From assembly GCA_964471225.1 (NCBI GenBank), contig CAYYEZ010000016.1, positions 89,472-153,471 of the forward strand: DNA of 64,000 nucleotides, in the 5' to 3' direction. This DNA comes from JAGVJT01 sp964471225 (GTDB lineage: Bacteria > Pseudomonadota > Gammaproteobacteria > Legionellales > Legionellaceae). A program made the translations under genes and the position numbers. Numbering within the stretch: the first letter of the stretch is position 1; each line of letters begins with the position of its first letter. The notes beneath the pieces are model-generated. The model searched no databases and had not been told where the DNA came from. It was given only the letters and a program-made list of their open reading frames with translations. Below are positions 55,431-64,000 of the stretch, piece by piece.

Positions 55431-56510
55431 ATGTTTACAAGGCGACTGTTAGGCTCTTCATTAGAAAAGTCATTTGATTTAATAAAAAAAGTATATGCAG
55501 AACAGATGCCTACATTAAGTAAAGGCTTACATATGGACCTTTTATGGCGGTATAAAAGCATGGGAAAAACATTGGATTACGTCACTGATACAGTGAAATT
55601 GCAAACCATGCATCACCAGGCAGCATTTAATTTAAATGAATGGGCGAAAGAGCGAAAATCTCCAGCAAACCTGGTTGAGGTAATAAAGAAAGACTGGGGT
55701 CTTGCAACGCTTCAGGCAACAAAAAAATACGGCAAGTCATACGCCGTACTCAACATGGCAAACTCAGTTTTTCCAGGCGGTGGTTGCCTCGAAGGACTGA
55801 ATGCCCAAGAAGAGAATATATGGCATAGAAGTACCTGTATTATCTCATTGTTGGATGAACAGGTGATCTTTGACGAGAGTTCTCAATCTTTTTGCTATAA
55901 CGAAATGACCACAAAAATGTTAGAGGCAAAAATAAAAATGTCGAATGCGGAACATTTGCAATTAAAAAAAATCTGTGGTTCAGTAGGTTCGGTGACATAT
56001 AAAGCATTTTTTAGCAGAGTGCCTAGAATATGTTTTCGAGGACCAGAAGTGCAAGTTGAGTCATCTAGTTTTGTTTTTACTGAGTCACACATTCCCTCTG
56101 TTTTAGACACCAATCAAAGTTATTTTTTTCTTCCTAGACAAGATATTTTCCCATTCTACGAGTTAAGATCTGCAGCACCATCGCGTGATGCTTTGAGTGA
56201 AAAAGCCCAATATAGAGATGAGATACGACGACGTATTGAATCTCAACTAGACACCTTAATCCTTGAAGGCCAAAAGAATGTGATTCTTGGCGCTTGGGGT
56301 TGCGGGGTATTTAAAAATGATCCGGAAATAGTTGCAGAGATATATCGTGAAGAAATCGAAAAAAGAGCTGATTTTTTTGAGCATATTGTATTCGCAATTA
56401 TTAATTCCGGCCGGTCTGATAAGTATGCAATATTTGAACGAAAACTCAATCATATTAAACTGAGATCGGAAGCATCAGAGAGCCTTACTGCAAACAAACC
56501 CCAACTATAA
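55431..56510 (+). CDS. Bacterial-type poly(ADP-ribose) glycohydrolase (macrodomain)
   Basis: 359 residues. The PARG signature is explicit: VLNMANSVFPGGGCLEG followed by QEEN, the GGG-x7-QEE form in which the second Glu is catalytic. The later block VILGAWGCGVFKNDPEIVAE is the second hallmark of the microbial PARG family (TIGR02452-like). It removes ADP-ribose chains or mono-ADP-ribose from targets. The N-terminal 90 residues and a 160-residue insert between the two blocks vary from the minimal family. It follows the predicted ADP-ribosyltransferase on the same strand, which makes a functional link likely. An AAGGGTG site precedes the ATG. Confidence 0.82.
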   Translation: MFTRRLLGSSLEKSFDLIKKVYAEQMPTLSKGLHMDLLWRYKSMGKTLDYVTDTVKLQTMHHQAAFNLNEWAKERKSPANLVEVIKKDWGLATLQATKKYGKSYAVLNMANSVFPGGGCLEGLNAQEENIWHRSTCIISLLDEQVIFDESSQSFCYNEMTTKMLEAKIKMSNAEHLQLKKICGSVGSVTYKAFFSRVPRICFRGPEVQVESSSFVFTESHIPSVLDTNQSYFFLPRQDIFPFYELRSAAPSRDALSEKAQYRDEIRRRIESQLDTLILEGQKNVILGAWGCGVFKNDPEIVAEIYREEIEKRADFFEHIVFAIINSGRSDKYAIFERKLNHIKLRSEASESLTANKPQL

Positions 56511-56537
56511 TGCCAATCTATTAAAGTGGAGGATTTC

Positions 56538-59357
56538 CTAAGAGCTCAATGCAAGCATTGTTGAAAGATCAGGGGTATATGTCTCATCTAACTTTTCAAT
56601 CAGCACATCAAACTCTTTTTTAAGATGAAACATATCTTTTTGTGTCGAGTTTTCTGGAAATTTAAAAAAAGACGCTCTGCTTTGATAAATATAAGGTTCT
56701 TCTTTTCCTTGAATGCGATTGCTCATCGCAGTGAGTAACACGTCCCAAATACGAAAAAAAGCTCTAAATATAGCAACAATAGCGCAATGAAACGGATAAA
56801 GCACTGTATTAGGTAGTCTTGCTTTTTTTGCACGCTCGTCATCATTTAAAAGTATCGTGATCGCTTGTTTAAACTTCTCATATGCCACAATACTCACCTC
56901 TTTATTTTGAGCAGTGATTGCCGAAAAAGACTCAACTTCAGTCAATAAGCTTCGTATCAAAGAAAGCATATTGGCATGAACTCCATTGCCATCGATACCT
57001 TCGTCTAAAAATATCTGACATTTTTCGGATAAAGATCGTTTCATTTTTGCTAATAAATAGCTTTGTAGCTCGGCAAGTGATGTCGTATTTTGTAAACTCT
57101 GTATCATCAAAAACTCATAAGATGAAGATTGATGACAGTCTAAAAAACAACGAGGATGCTCACCAGGATGAGACTGAATAACTGACATTGCAGACCAGCC
57201 AGGTATGTCGCCGCGCCCATCTCGAATTGTAGACTTTGAAAAAATACGAGATTTTTCTGACCAAAATTCACCCATTGCACCTGTAATAGCATATCTATCC
57301 AAAGGAGCATAAGCATCAAAATGCACCGTTTTTCCACGCATCACACTCTTGCAATCGTTGGGAAAGCGTATTGTATTTGCAATATGTAATCGATGTGTCG
57401 CACACGTTGATTTATTTTCATATGCGATTGTATTGATCAGCATTTGAGAATCAGAAAAATCACCCGGTAACACCATGATGATCCCTAATTGCCTCACTTC
57501 AGTGATATTTCCATCGGCAGAAGCTTGGGTTGGCACCACACCATCAAAGACAGCAACACGAAGCCCTGGGGCAACCTCATATAAAGACCAATGCTTCGAA
57601 ACTTCATCGCTACTCTGAGGCTTAATGGCTTTTCCACGATATTGTTCTGGTATATGAACAGGATAAGGTCCAACCATTGTATCGTAATAGATACCGGTAT
57701 TATTTTTTTCTCTTGAATCAATCCCAGGACCCCATTTTTCCTCTTTTCCACCAGATATCGCACGTGATGTTCCTAAATAAAACGCATCTTTTAACTCAAA
57801 AGGCCCTTCACCTCCATCTAAAATTAAGACAGGGTTTCTTGAAATCACCTCTGCCGCCTTTTGAGTTTTACGCATTTTTGCGGTGTCAGGGTGGCCTGGT
57901 CTGGATGCAGTCGAGCTTAGCACATAGTCTGTACTAAAAGGGACCATACTCACACCACCGCCACTTAACAGGTATTCACGTTGAACTACACAATTCTCTT
58001 TATTACGAGACTCAAAAGCACGCTTATAACTCACCTCAGCATTACCATGAGGTAAGCCATTTAAACCAAGCACCCCATGCTCGTTGCGTTGCGCGAGATT
58101 TGCAACAATTTTAGGTAGGCGATACGTTGAAAGCATTGAAACAAAAGAAAACATCGCATTTCTAGAGGTTCCTCGCTGACAATAATAACGCGTATCTAAT
58201 CCCAAAAGGGTTATCATACAAGCTCTCACAGCATCATCTACCATGAAGCTTCGATTTTTAATCTTAACAGCTTGACGAGAAAATGGCCTAAAGCTCTTAC
58301 CATCATGTGTCGTATGGATAGCATAATCATAAAAAATCTTATCCAGCACGCGTGTTGCACGACTTTTTACAGGCTCATCGGCAAAATCGTGCAAATTAAA
58401 TAATGCATCTAATGTGTAACCAGCATAAGGGATAGAGTTAAACTCTGTTAATCCGTGTTCATAGATTCTGTCTAAATGCGAGCATAAACCCGACTCCAGT
58501 TCAGAACCAGCATTCATTTTAGGGTCCATCAACTGATTTTTAAGGTAAGCAGAGCTATTGATCATCAACAAATGATTCTCTGAGTTTAAAATCCCCTTTG
58601 TAGTCACAGGAAAACCAGCTAGTAACGCAAACGTTCGAATAGGCTCGCCTGTTTTTTCAATGGTATCTTCATAAGCCGAACCTTCGATCCTCATCAACTG
58701 ATGCAATAAATGTGACTTTGCTTCTTGCGTTAATGGTATTTTTTCTGGATAACGCTTAGAAAGATAATAAAGTCTTGTCCACATACATGTTGTGAAATCA
58801 TCAACATCTTTCTCAAAACCACCCAAAATCCTATAAAAAATAGCTCGAATCCACTGAAAATGAAGCTCACTTTCTTTTTCAATTTGAGTTTTATTCGAGT
58901 GATCTTTTTTTCTGTAAGGTTCAACTTTCTGAATAAATCGATTCACCAACGCTACTTTTTTGGGGTCACCCTCAAGCAAAATTGCTGTCAAAGCGCGCAC
59001 TAACGTATCCCTATGCCGCCCACTTTCCCACTCTTCTTTGGAAAAAATTTGCCCGAGCCACTCATAAAGTGTAAGTAAACCCGGTTTTTTTTTATCAGGA
59101 TTTGCTAAAAAATAGTCACAAGGAGTACTCTGCAGGGTCTCAGATTGAGTAAAAATCCCATCATTAAATGGCTCTACACCGGTCACAGTCCCAGAGGGAA
59201 GTTCGTGTGGATTCGTCATATTGAAGGGTAAATTTGAAAAAAAATGAATAAGACGCTGATTTTTTTGCAAGCGACGAGGATCAGGGGGAATTCTATCCGA
59301 CAATACAGACACAGGCTGATCTCTTGGTTTAGAGAGTCGTCGCTTTTGAAAAAACAT
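56538..59357 (-). CDS. 939-residue unknown protein, possible six-hairpin toroid
   Basis: Family not firmly recognised. The middle part (about 170-420) is helical and has NSENHLLMINSSAYL near 257-271, FNSIPYAGYTL near 306-316, and FADEPV then RPFSRQ further on. I recall this arrangement from large uncharacterised proteins with a six-hairpin, glycosidase- or lyase-like toroid, but I could not check it. The C-terminal half is strand-rich with many Gly and Asn. No signal peptide; the start is basic (MFFQKRRLSKPRD). It is convergent with the PARG gene, 27 bases apart. It could act on polysaccharide, possibly in a host cell. Confidence 0.6.
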   Translation of the reverse strand: MFFQKRRLSKPRDQPVSVLSDRIPPDPRRLQKNQRLIHFFSNLPFNMTNPHELPSGTVTGVEPFNDGIFTQSETLQSTPCDYFLANPDKKKPGLLTLYEWLGQIFSKEEWESGRHRDTLVRALTAILLEGDPKKVALVNRFIQKVEPYRKKDHSNKTQIEKESELHFQWIRAIFYRILGGFEKDVDDFTTCMWTRLYYLSKRYPEKIPLTQEAKSHLLHQLMRIEGSAYEDTIEKTGEPIRTFALLAGFPVTTKGILNSENHLLMINSSAYLKNQLMDPKMNAGSELESGLCSHLDRIYEHGLTEFNSIPYAGYTLDALFNLHDFADEPVKSRATRVLDKIFYDYAIHTTHDGKSFRPFSRQAVKIKNRSFMVDDAVRACMITLLGLDTRYYCQRGTSRNAMFSFVSMLSTYRLPKIVANLAQRNEHGVLGLNGLPHGNAEVSYKRAFESRNKENCVVQREYLLSGGGVSMVPFSTDYVLSSTASRPGHPDTAKMRKTQKAAEVISRNPVLILDGGEGPFELKDAFYLGTSRAISGGKEEKWGPGIDSREKNNTGIYYDTMVGPYPVHIPEQYRGKAIKPQSSDEVSKHWSLYEVAPGLRVAVFDGVVPTQASADGNITEVRQLGIIMVLPGDFSDSQMLINTIAYENKSTCATHRLHIANTIRFPNDCKSVMRGKTVHFDAYAPLDRYAITGAMGEFWSEKSRIFSKSTIRDGRGDIPGWSAMSVIQSHPGEHPRCFLDCHQSSSYEFLMIQSLQNTTSLAELQSYLLAKMKRSLSEKCQIFLDEGIDGNGVHANMLSLIRSLLTEVESFSAITAQNKEVSIVAYEKFKQAITILLNDDERAKKARLPNTVLYPFHCAIVAIFRAFFRIWDVLLTAMSNRIQGKEEPYIYQSRASFFKFPENSTQKDMFHLKKEFDVLIEKLDETYTPDLSTMLALSS

Positions 59358-59410
59358 ACTATCTCGATGTAAAAGCTTTCTTTACAATATTATAGTACAA
59401 TAATTAATCT

Positions 59411-60781
59411 TTATGATTTTTTACGCCACACACTACCGTCTGGTTTGTCTTCGACCTCAATCCCCATCGTTGTTAATTGTGCACGAATTTCATCAGCACG
59501 CGCCCAATTTTTACTTAGCCTCGCCTCAAGACGCGCGTCGATTAGCTGCATAATTTGTTCTCGCTCAGCCTCACCAATACCCAGCCGTAAAAACGTTTCT
59601 GGATCGAGCTTTAACAGCCCCAATTCATTGCCTAAAAATTTGAGCGTTGCGGCAAGTCGAATATCTTTTGTCTTGTTAAATTCATGTGACAACTCAAACA
59701 AAACAGAGAGCGCAATCGGCGTATTAAAATCATCTAACATGGCCTGATTGAATTTTGAAACCCAAGTTTCATCCACAGCAACATCATTCACCACGACATC
59801 GCGTAATGTCTGATAAAGCCTAGTTAAAGCTTTTTCTGCCATTTGAATCGTCTCTTCTGCATAATTCAATGGGCTACGATAGTGACTGCTGAGTAAAAAA
59901 TAACGTAACACTTCCGGATGATGCTTTTTCAATGCATCTTGAATCGTTAAAAAATTACCTGTGGATTTAGACATTTTCTCATGATTGAGCTGTAACATCC
60001 CCACATGTAACCAGTAATTAGCAAACGTCACACCTGTTGCACATTCACTTTGTGCAATTTCATTTTCATGGTGAGGAAATTGTAAGTCTAACCCACCACC
60101 ATGCATGTCAAACTGCTCACCTAAAGCCTCTATCGCCATTGCAGAGCATTCAATATGCCACCCAGGACGACCTGCGCCAAAAGGAGAAGGCCAGCTTGGC
60201 TCACCTGGTTTTGCACGTTTCCAAAGTACAAAATCGAGGGGCGAGCGTTTGCTCTCTGCAACATCAATACGCACACCACTCATCAGTCCTTCAAGATCTT
60301 GATGCGCAAGCTTGCCGTAGCTCTCAAAACGAGAAACTTCAAAGCAAACATCACCCTCTTCAGTCAAGTAAGCTACTTTTTTTTCTAATAATCGCTCAAT
60401 CAACTGAATAATCGGTTGAATTGAAGTCGTAGCTCGTGGCTCAATAGAGGGCGGCAAACATCCTAACGCAGCCATATCATCATGCATAGATGCAATATAG
60501 GTTTGTGTCAAAGTATCAATCGAGACCTCTTTTTCAAGCGCTCTTGCAATGATTTTATCATCAATGTCTGTAATATTTTTTACATAAGTCACGTCATAGC
60601 CCATTGTTTGCATAAAACGCACAATCACATCAAAGCAAACCATAGAGCGAGCATGACCAAGATGACAGTGATCATACACCGTGATTCCACACACATACAG
60701 ACTAATTTTCCCAGGTACTTTAGGTGTAAAAATTTCTTTTTGTCTTGAGAGTGAGTTATAGACTTTTAAGCTATTTCTCAT
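59411..60781 (-). CDS. cysS: Cysteinyl-tRNA synthetase
   Basis: Class I synthetase charging tRNA-Cys. HIGH-type motif HLGHARS follows CGITVYDHC, whose Cys is a zinc ligand. FDMHGGGLDLQFPHHENE carries further ligands, and KMSKSTGNF is the KMSKS loop. Length 456 is typical. The start lies inside the end of glnS (11-base overlap), so the two synthetases are translationally linked. Confidence 0.96.
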   Translation of the reverse strand: MRNSLKVYNSLSRQKEIFTPKVPGKISLYVCGITVYDHCHLGHARSMVCFDVIVRFMQTMGYDVTYVKNITDIDDKIIARALEKEVSIDTLTQTYIASMHDDMAALGCLPPSIEPRATTSIQPIIQLIERLLEKKVAYLTEEGDVCFEVSRFESYGKLAHQDLEGLMSGVRIDVAESKRSPLDFVLWKRAKPGEPSWPSPFGAGRPGWHIECSAMAIEALGEQFDMHGGGLDLQFPHHENEIAQSECATGVTFANYWLHVGMLQLNHEKMSKSTGNFLTIQDALKKHHPEVLRYFLLSSHYRSPLNYAEETIQMAEKALTRLYQTLRDVVVNDVAVDETWVSKFNQAMLDDFNTPIALSVLFELSHEFNKTKDIRLAATLKFLGNELGLLKLDPETFLRLGIGEAEREQIMQLIDARLEARLSKNWARADEIRAQLTTMGIEVEDKPDGSVWRKKS

Positions 60782-62438
60782 TGATTTTACTCCACGTATC
60801 CTTCAAATCCACCACGCGATGACAAACTCGAACCTCGCCGTCCTCACTTTCATTAACAGCGTAATATCCCACGCGCTCAAACTGAAATACAGTGTCTGCT
60901 GATGCATTTTTTAAAGCAGGCTCGAGATAACCTTGACGTTTTTTTAACGAATCCTGATTCAAAAACTGCATAAAATCATCTTCACGCCCGGGATTTGCGT
61001 CTAAAAACAAACGATCGTACTCCAATATCTCGATCGGATGAGCAAAAGATGCGGGAACCCAATGAATCACACCTTTGACTTTTCGACCGACCGGGTTTTG
61101 CCCTAAAGTGGCTTTATCATAAGTACAACGCAACATCACAATTTCGCCAGCATCATCATAAACAACGTCATGACACAAAATGACATAAGCGTGTCTTAAG
61201 CGTACCTCAGCACCTTTCGATAAACGAAAATAGCCTTTCGGTGGATTTTCCATAAAATCACTACGCTCAATATAAATCTCTCGTGTAAAAGGAACTGTGC
61301 GATGTCCAAATTCAGGATTTTGCGGGTGAAAAGGCACAGGCAAATCTTCGCGATGCCCTTCTTCGACATTTTCAATCACAACTTTTATAGGATCAAGCAC
61401 ACACATTGCACGCTTTGCGGTCGTATTCAGTACATTCCGAACACTGCCCTCAAGCACAGACATATCAATCACCGAATCGCTACGTGAAATTCCAATTTCT
61501 TCACAAAATTGGCGTAAAGCCTGTGGTGGATAGCCACGTTTTCGCATGCCTCTTAATGTGGGTAATCGTGGATCATCCCATCCATCAACAACACCCGACT
61601 CAACGAGCTCACGAAGCTTACGTTTACTTGTCACCGTATGTGACAAATTTAGGCGTGCAAATTCAGTTTGTATAGGTCTCGCCGGCACAGGAAGATGCTC
61701 AATAAACCAATCGTACAGTGGTCGATGATCTTGAAATTCAAGCGTACACAACGAATGAGTAATTTTTTCTAAGGCATCAGAAATAGGGTGCGCATAGTCA
61801 TACATCGGATAAATACACCAATCTGTACCGGTACGCTGATGCGCAACATGCCGAATCCGATATAGCACAGGATCTCGCATGTTAATGTTGCCTGACTGCA
61901 TATCAATTTTCGCACGCAATACATGCTCACCCTCGTTGAACTCCCCTGCTTTCATCCGTTGAAAAAGAGCAAGATTTTCCTCAACAGAACGAGTACGATA
62001 CGGACTATCACGCCCAGGCTCTTGCAATGTACCACGGTACGCACGAATTTCGTCTATGCTCAAGCTATCCACATAGGCTAATCCTTTTTGAATTAAAAGA
62101 CAGGCGAAATCATAAAGTTCTTGATAATAATCCGAAGAATGGGTCATGGCACACCATTCAAATCCTAACCATTTTACGTCATCAATGATAGCGCGAACAT
62201 ATTCATCGTCTTCTTTCATTGGATTCGTATCATCAAAGCGCAAATAACAGCGCCCAGAAAACTCTTTTGCCAAACCAAAATTCAAACAGATAGATTTTGC
62301 ATGCCCAACATGCAAATAACCATTCGGCTCGGGAGGAAATCGTGTGACTATGCTATCGTGCTTTTTCGATGCCAGATCTTCTTTGATTAACTGTCGTATA
62401 AAATGTTGCTGACCTTCTGCTATAGATTGTTCGCTCAT
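60771..62438 (-). CDS. glnS: Glutaminyl-tRNA synthetase
   Basis: Class I synthetase charging tRNA-Gln directly. FPPEPNGYLHVGHAKS is the HIGH region, VTSKRKL the KMSKS equivalent, and the C-terminal anticodon-binding barrels follow. Length 555 is the E. coli type. It implies that this organism does not need tRNA-dependent amidation for Gln. It lies between truA upstream and cysS downstream, with gaps or overlaps of about ten bases. Confidence 0.96.
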   Translation of the reverse strand: MSEQSIAEGQQHFIRQLIKEDLASKKHDSIVTRFPPEPNGYLHVGHAKSICLNFGLAKEFSGRCYLRFDDTNPMKEDDEYVRAIIDDVKWLGFEWCAMTHSSDYYQELYDFACLLIQKGLAYVDSLSIDEIRAYRGTLQEPGRDSPYRTRSVEENLALFQRMKAGEFNEGEHVLRAKIDMQSGNINMRDPVLYRIRHVAHQRTGTDWCIYPMYDYAHPISDALEKITHSLCTLEFQDHRPLYDWFIEHLPVPARPIQTEFARLNLSHTVTSKRKLRELVESGVVDGWDDPRLPTLRGMRKRGYPPQALRQFCEEIGISRSDSVIDMSVLEGSVRNVLNTTAKRAMCVLDPIKVVIENVEEGHREDLPVPFHPQNPEFGHRTVPFTREIYIERSDFMENPPKGYFRLSKGAEVRLRHAYVILCHDVVYDDAGEIVMLRCTYDKATLGQNPVGRKVKGVIHWVPASFAHPIEILEYDRLFLDANPGREDDFMQFLNQDSLKKRQGYLEPALKNASADTVFQFERVGYYAVNESEDGEVRVCHRVVDLKDTWSKINEK

Positions 62439-62446
62439 CGTTGTTC

Positions 62447-63226
62447 CTACAAAATAATTGGACCTAAACTTGGTCGTAAAATACCAAACGCCTTGGGATA
62501 ACGTACCCCCACAAGATATAGACCATATGGCGGTGCGGTCACAGCCCCCATACGCCTATCTTTGGCCAATAAAACCTCTTTCACCCAACCGACTTCGCGA
62601 CGATTGCTACCCACAGCCATTAAGACACCCACAATATTACGCACCATATGATGTAAAAAAGCGTTGGCCGTCACATCAACTATCACTAAATCATCACGTC
62701 GCTTAACTTCAATACGCTCAATTTTTCGCATCGGCGTTTTGGACTGACATTCTACAGAACGAAAAGAAGTAAAATCCTGCTCTCCAAGCAAAAGCTGAGC
62801 CCCGTCGTGCATCAACGAATGATTTAGTGGCTGGTATTGCCAGGTCACACTGCTACGCATAATTGCGGGTCTGATAGGTGTATTATAAATTACATAGCGA
62901 TAACTACGAGAAAGCGCCGAATATCGCGCATGAAATTGCTCGGGAACTTCCTTCGCCCAACGCACGCACACATCTTTTGGCAATTGAGAATTTGCACCAA
63001 AAATCCAAGAGCGCATGTTACGCTCTTTTTCCGTATCGAAATGCACAATTTGGTGTGTTGCATGAACACCGGTATCCGTTCGACCGGCACAAGTAAGACT
63101 CACAGGATGATTGGCAACGTGGCTGAGCGCTTGCTCTAATGCGTCCTGTACCGTGCGGAGTCCTGTCTGAGATTGCCAACCATGATATTGACTCCCATCA
63201 TATTCAACCATTAAGGCAATACGCAT
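62447..63226 (-). CDS. truA: tRNA pseudouridine(38-40) synthase TruA
   Basis: Converts U38-U40 of tRNA anticodon arms to pseudouridine. The catalytic Asp is in CAGRTDTGVHA, and MRIALMVEYDGSQYHGWQ is the usual N-terminus. I start at 63226 (259 residues) because this matches the family and has an AAGAG site. The frame stays open further upstream to 63385, but that extension is not conserved in TruA. It heads truA-glnS-cysS. Confidence 0.94.
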   Translation of the reverse strand: MRIALMVEYDGSQYHGWQSQTGLRTVQDALEQALSHVANHPVSLTCAGRTDTGVHATHQIVHFDTEKERNMRSWIFGANSQLPKDVCVRWAKEVPEQFHARYSALSRSYRYVIYNTPIRPAIMRSSVTWQYQPLNHSLMHDGAQLLLGEQDFTSFRSVECQSKTPMRKIERIEVKRRDDLVIVDVTANAFLHHMVRNIVGVLMAVGSNRREVGWVKEVLLAKDRRMGAVTAPPYGLYLVGVRYPKAFGILRPSLGPIIL

Positions 63227-63405
63227 AGAGGAACTCTTAAATAAATGGAGAAAATGTACCCGATTACACGCTATTTGTCCAGCGCCAATGCGCCAGAAGT
63301 GAAGCATGCCAAAAATTGAATAGACATAATAAACAAAGTGTTCTAATATTTGTCGAATGTGTTCGCTTAATCTAGATTCGAGCATTATCTACTGGGGGCC
63401 TAAGC

Positions 63406-63903
63406 ATGTATGTCAATATCACCTCGTCTGAAAAAGAAATCATCAAGACATATTTGTCCAATCCACAAAACTACGTAGAAGAAAAATATCTTCATTTATT
63501 ACCAAGAACCTATCCTGATGGAACAAAACTCACACGTTTCAAGCCGAAGCATGATAATGATCAGCCCTTTAGAAGCCTCATCATTCCTCAAGAGCACTTC
63601 GAGGATGCAATTGTTATCCCTTTATCCAAACATTTGCCCGACGATTGTATGGCGCACTCTTGTACCGTGATAAAAAGTAAAATGTTTTTTCATCAAAATG
63701 CAACAGAGTCGACAGAGGTTTATACGCCACCATCCTCTTCTAAACTTTCACTTTTTGGTGGCCCATTAGAAGCAAGAACTGTCACAGAGTCGACAGAGGT
63801 TTATACGCCACTATGCTCTTCTAAACTTTCACTTTTTGGTAGTCCACTAAAAGCAAAAACTGATGTAGGCGCGGATTTTTGGACGAAAAAAAGGTATTTT
63901 TAA
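63406..63903 (+). CDS. Unknown small protein with a duplicated C-terminal motif
   Basis: 165 residues, no recognised domain. The first 100 residues are soluble and mixed. The C-terminal part contains two tandem 27-residue units starting ESTEVYTP and carrying SSKLSLFG, nearly identical to each other. Short repeated, Ser/Thr-rich tails can be binding motifs or disordered linkers. It is divergent from truA. Confidence 0.6.
   Translation: MYVNITSSEKEIIKTYLSNPQNYVEEKYLHLLPRTYPDGTKLTRFKPKHDNDQPFRSLIIPQEHFEDAIVIPLSKHLPDDCMAHSCTVIKSKMFFHQNATESTEVYTPPSSSKLSLFGGPLEARTVTESTEVYTPLCSSKLSLFGSPLKAKTDVGADFWTKKRYF
63703..63864. repeat. 81-bp tandem repeat, two copies
   Basis: Copies at 63703 and 63784 with a period of 81 bp, kept in frame (27 codons). 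The first half of the unit is nearly identical between copies, including GAGTCGACAGAGGTTTATAC. Confidence 0.85.
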
Positions 63904-63935
63904 GAGCTATTCTTCCAGTATAAGAGGAGAATAGA

Positions 63936-64000
63936 ATGAGCAAAAAACGAAATTATTACACAGCATCAAAAAAATCAAAAATTGCCCTTTCTGCCATTGA
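63936..64000 (+). CDS. Start of a gene cut by the window edge, possibly IS3-type orfA
   Basis: The ATG at 63936 follows a strong AAGAGGAGA site. The 21 visible residues, including NYYTASKKSKIALSAI, resemble the beginning of IS3-family OrfA proteins (R-R-x-Y-T-x3-K-x-x-A-x-x-A-I). Only the first codons are in the window. Confidence 0.45.
   Translation, partial: MSKKRNYYTASKKSKIALSAI

Noticed and set aside
54312..56510. Identification of the ADP-ribosyltransferase/hydrolase pair as DarTG
   Set aside because: The first protein has an R-S-E pattern unlike DarT, and the second is a PARG-family protein with GGG-x7-QEE, not a DarG-type macrodomain.
60037..60411. Plus-strand frames of up to 124 residues opposite cysS
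   Set aside because: They lie antisense to a conserved synthetase gene and encode Ser/His/Gln-rich shadow sequence without motifs.
63227..63385. N-terminal extension of TruA
   Set aside because: The conserved protein begins at MRIALMVEYDG, which has its own ribosome-binding site; the upstream codons are not TruA-like.
1..64000. CRISPR array, tRNA or rRNA genes
   Set aside because: I saw no regularly spaced direct repeats and recognised no tRNA or rRNA sequence; a tRNA scan could still find one I missed.

Overview
The window is about 64 kb of a moderately AT-rich gammaproteobacterial chromosome. The gammaproteobacterial signature comes from pdxB, yacG, rlmJ, the MnmC fusion, hemL, folD, a homodimeric-type aceE with aceF and lpdA, glnS-cysS and truA. 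The HPPD-maiA pair, the methylcitrate genes and the many large unrecognised proteins with coiled coils, degenerate repeats or eukaryote-like domains point to a host-associated member of the Legionellales (Legionella/Coxiella relatives). This placement is an inference from gene content; no rRNA or tRNA gene was recognised in the window.

Layout. 0-7.8 kb: pdxB, an MsrB-MsrA fusion, yacG, glpD, an adk cluster, an exonuclease and an unknown duplicated-domain protein. 7.9-15.8 kb: an apparent six-gene minus-strand operon (GDPD, CPA2 antiporter, Cys-rich lipoprotein, aceE, aceF, lpdA) closed by a strong terminator. 15.9-22.1 kb: a plus-strand amino-acid catabolic run (leucine dehydrogenase, O-methyltransferase, HPPD, maleylacetoacetate isomerase, AstD, AstB). 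22.1-26.1 kb: a 1099-residue coiled-coil protein and a small unknown gene. 26.1-31 kb: an MHS-type transporter and prpB-prpC-prpD.

31-41.4 kb is the accessory, decaying part. It holds a PPR-repeat protein with a C-terminal Smr domain and a presequence-like N-terminus. Next come two proteins sharing a C-terminal module, one of them frameshifted and carrying an 86% GC patch. A reverse-transcriptase remnant and an IS5 fragment follow. An IS1-family element is split inside insB by a shrunken group II intron that still has a recognisable 34-nt domain V. The stretch ends with a DUF1566/Lcl-like secreted protein, an outer-membrane-protein stub and a dead IS6-family element.

41.5-50.4 kb returns to ordinary genes (membrane protein, PhzF, rlmJ, folD, mnmC, hemL, a GltB-like FMN protein). 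50.5-59.4 kb is a second accessory block: a FlgM-like small protein, a poly(A)-polymerase-like nucleotidyltransferase with a long polybasic stretch, two tandem outer-membrane barrels, a predicted ADP-ribosyltransferase followed directly by a bacterial-type poly(ADP-ribose) glycohydrolase, and a 939-residue unknown protein. 59.4-63.2 kb carries cysS, glnS and truA. The last kilobase has a small repeat protein and the start of a likely IS3-type orfA.

The strongest candidates for something undescribed are the ADP-ribosyltransferase/PARG gene pair (54.3-56.5 kb), the PPR-Smr protein (31.0-32.0 kb) and the nucleotidyltransferase (50.7-52.5 kb). All three look like proteins that act on nucleic acid or on ADP-ribose signalling, possibly inside a eukaryotic host cell; that role is inference.
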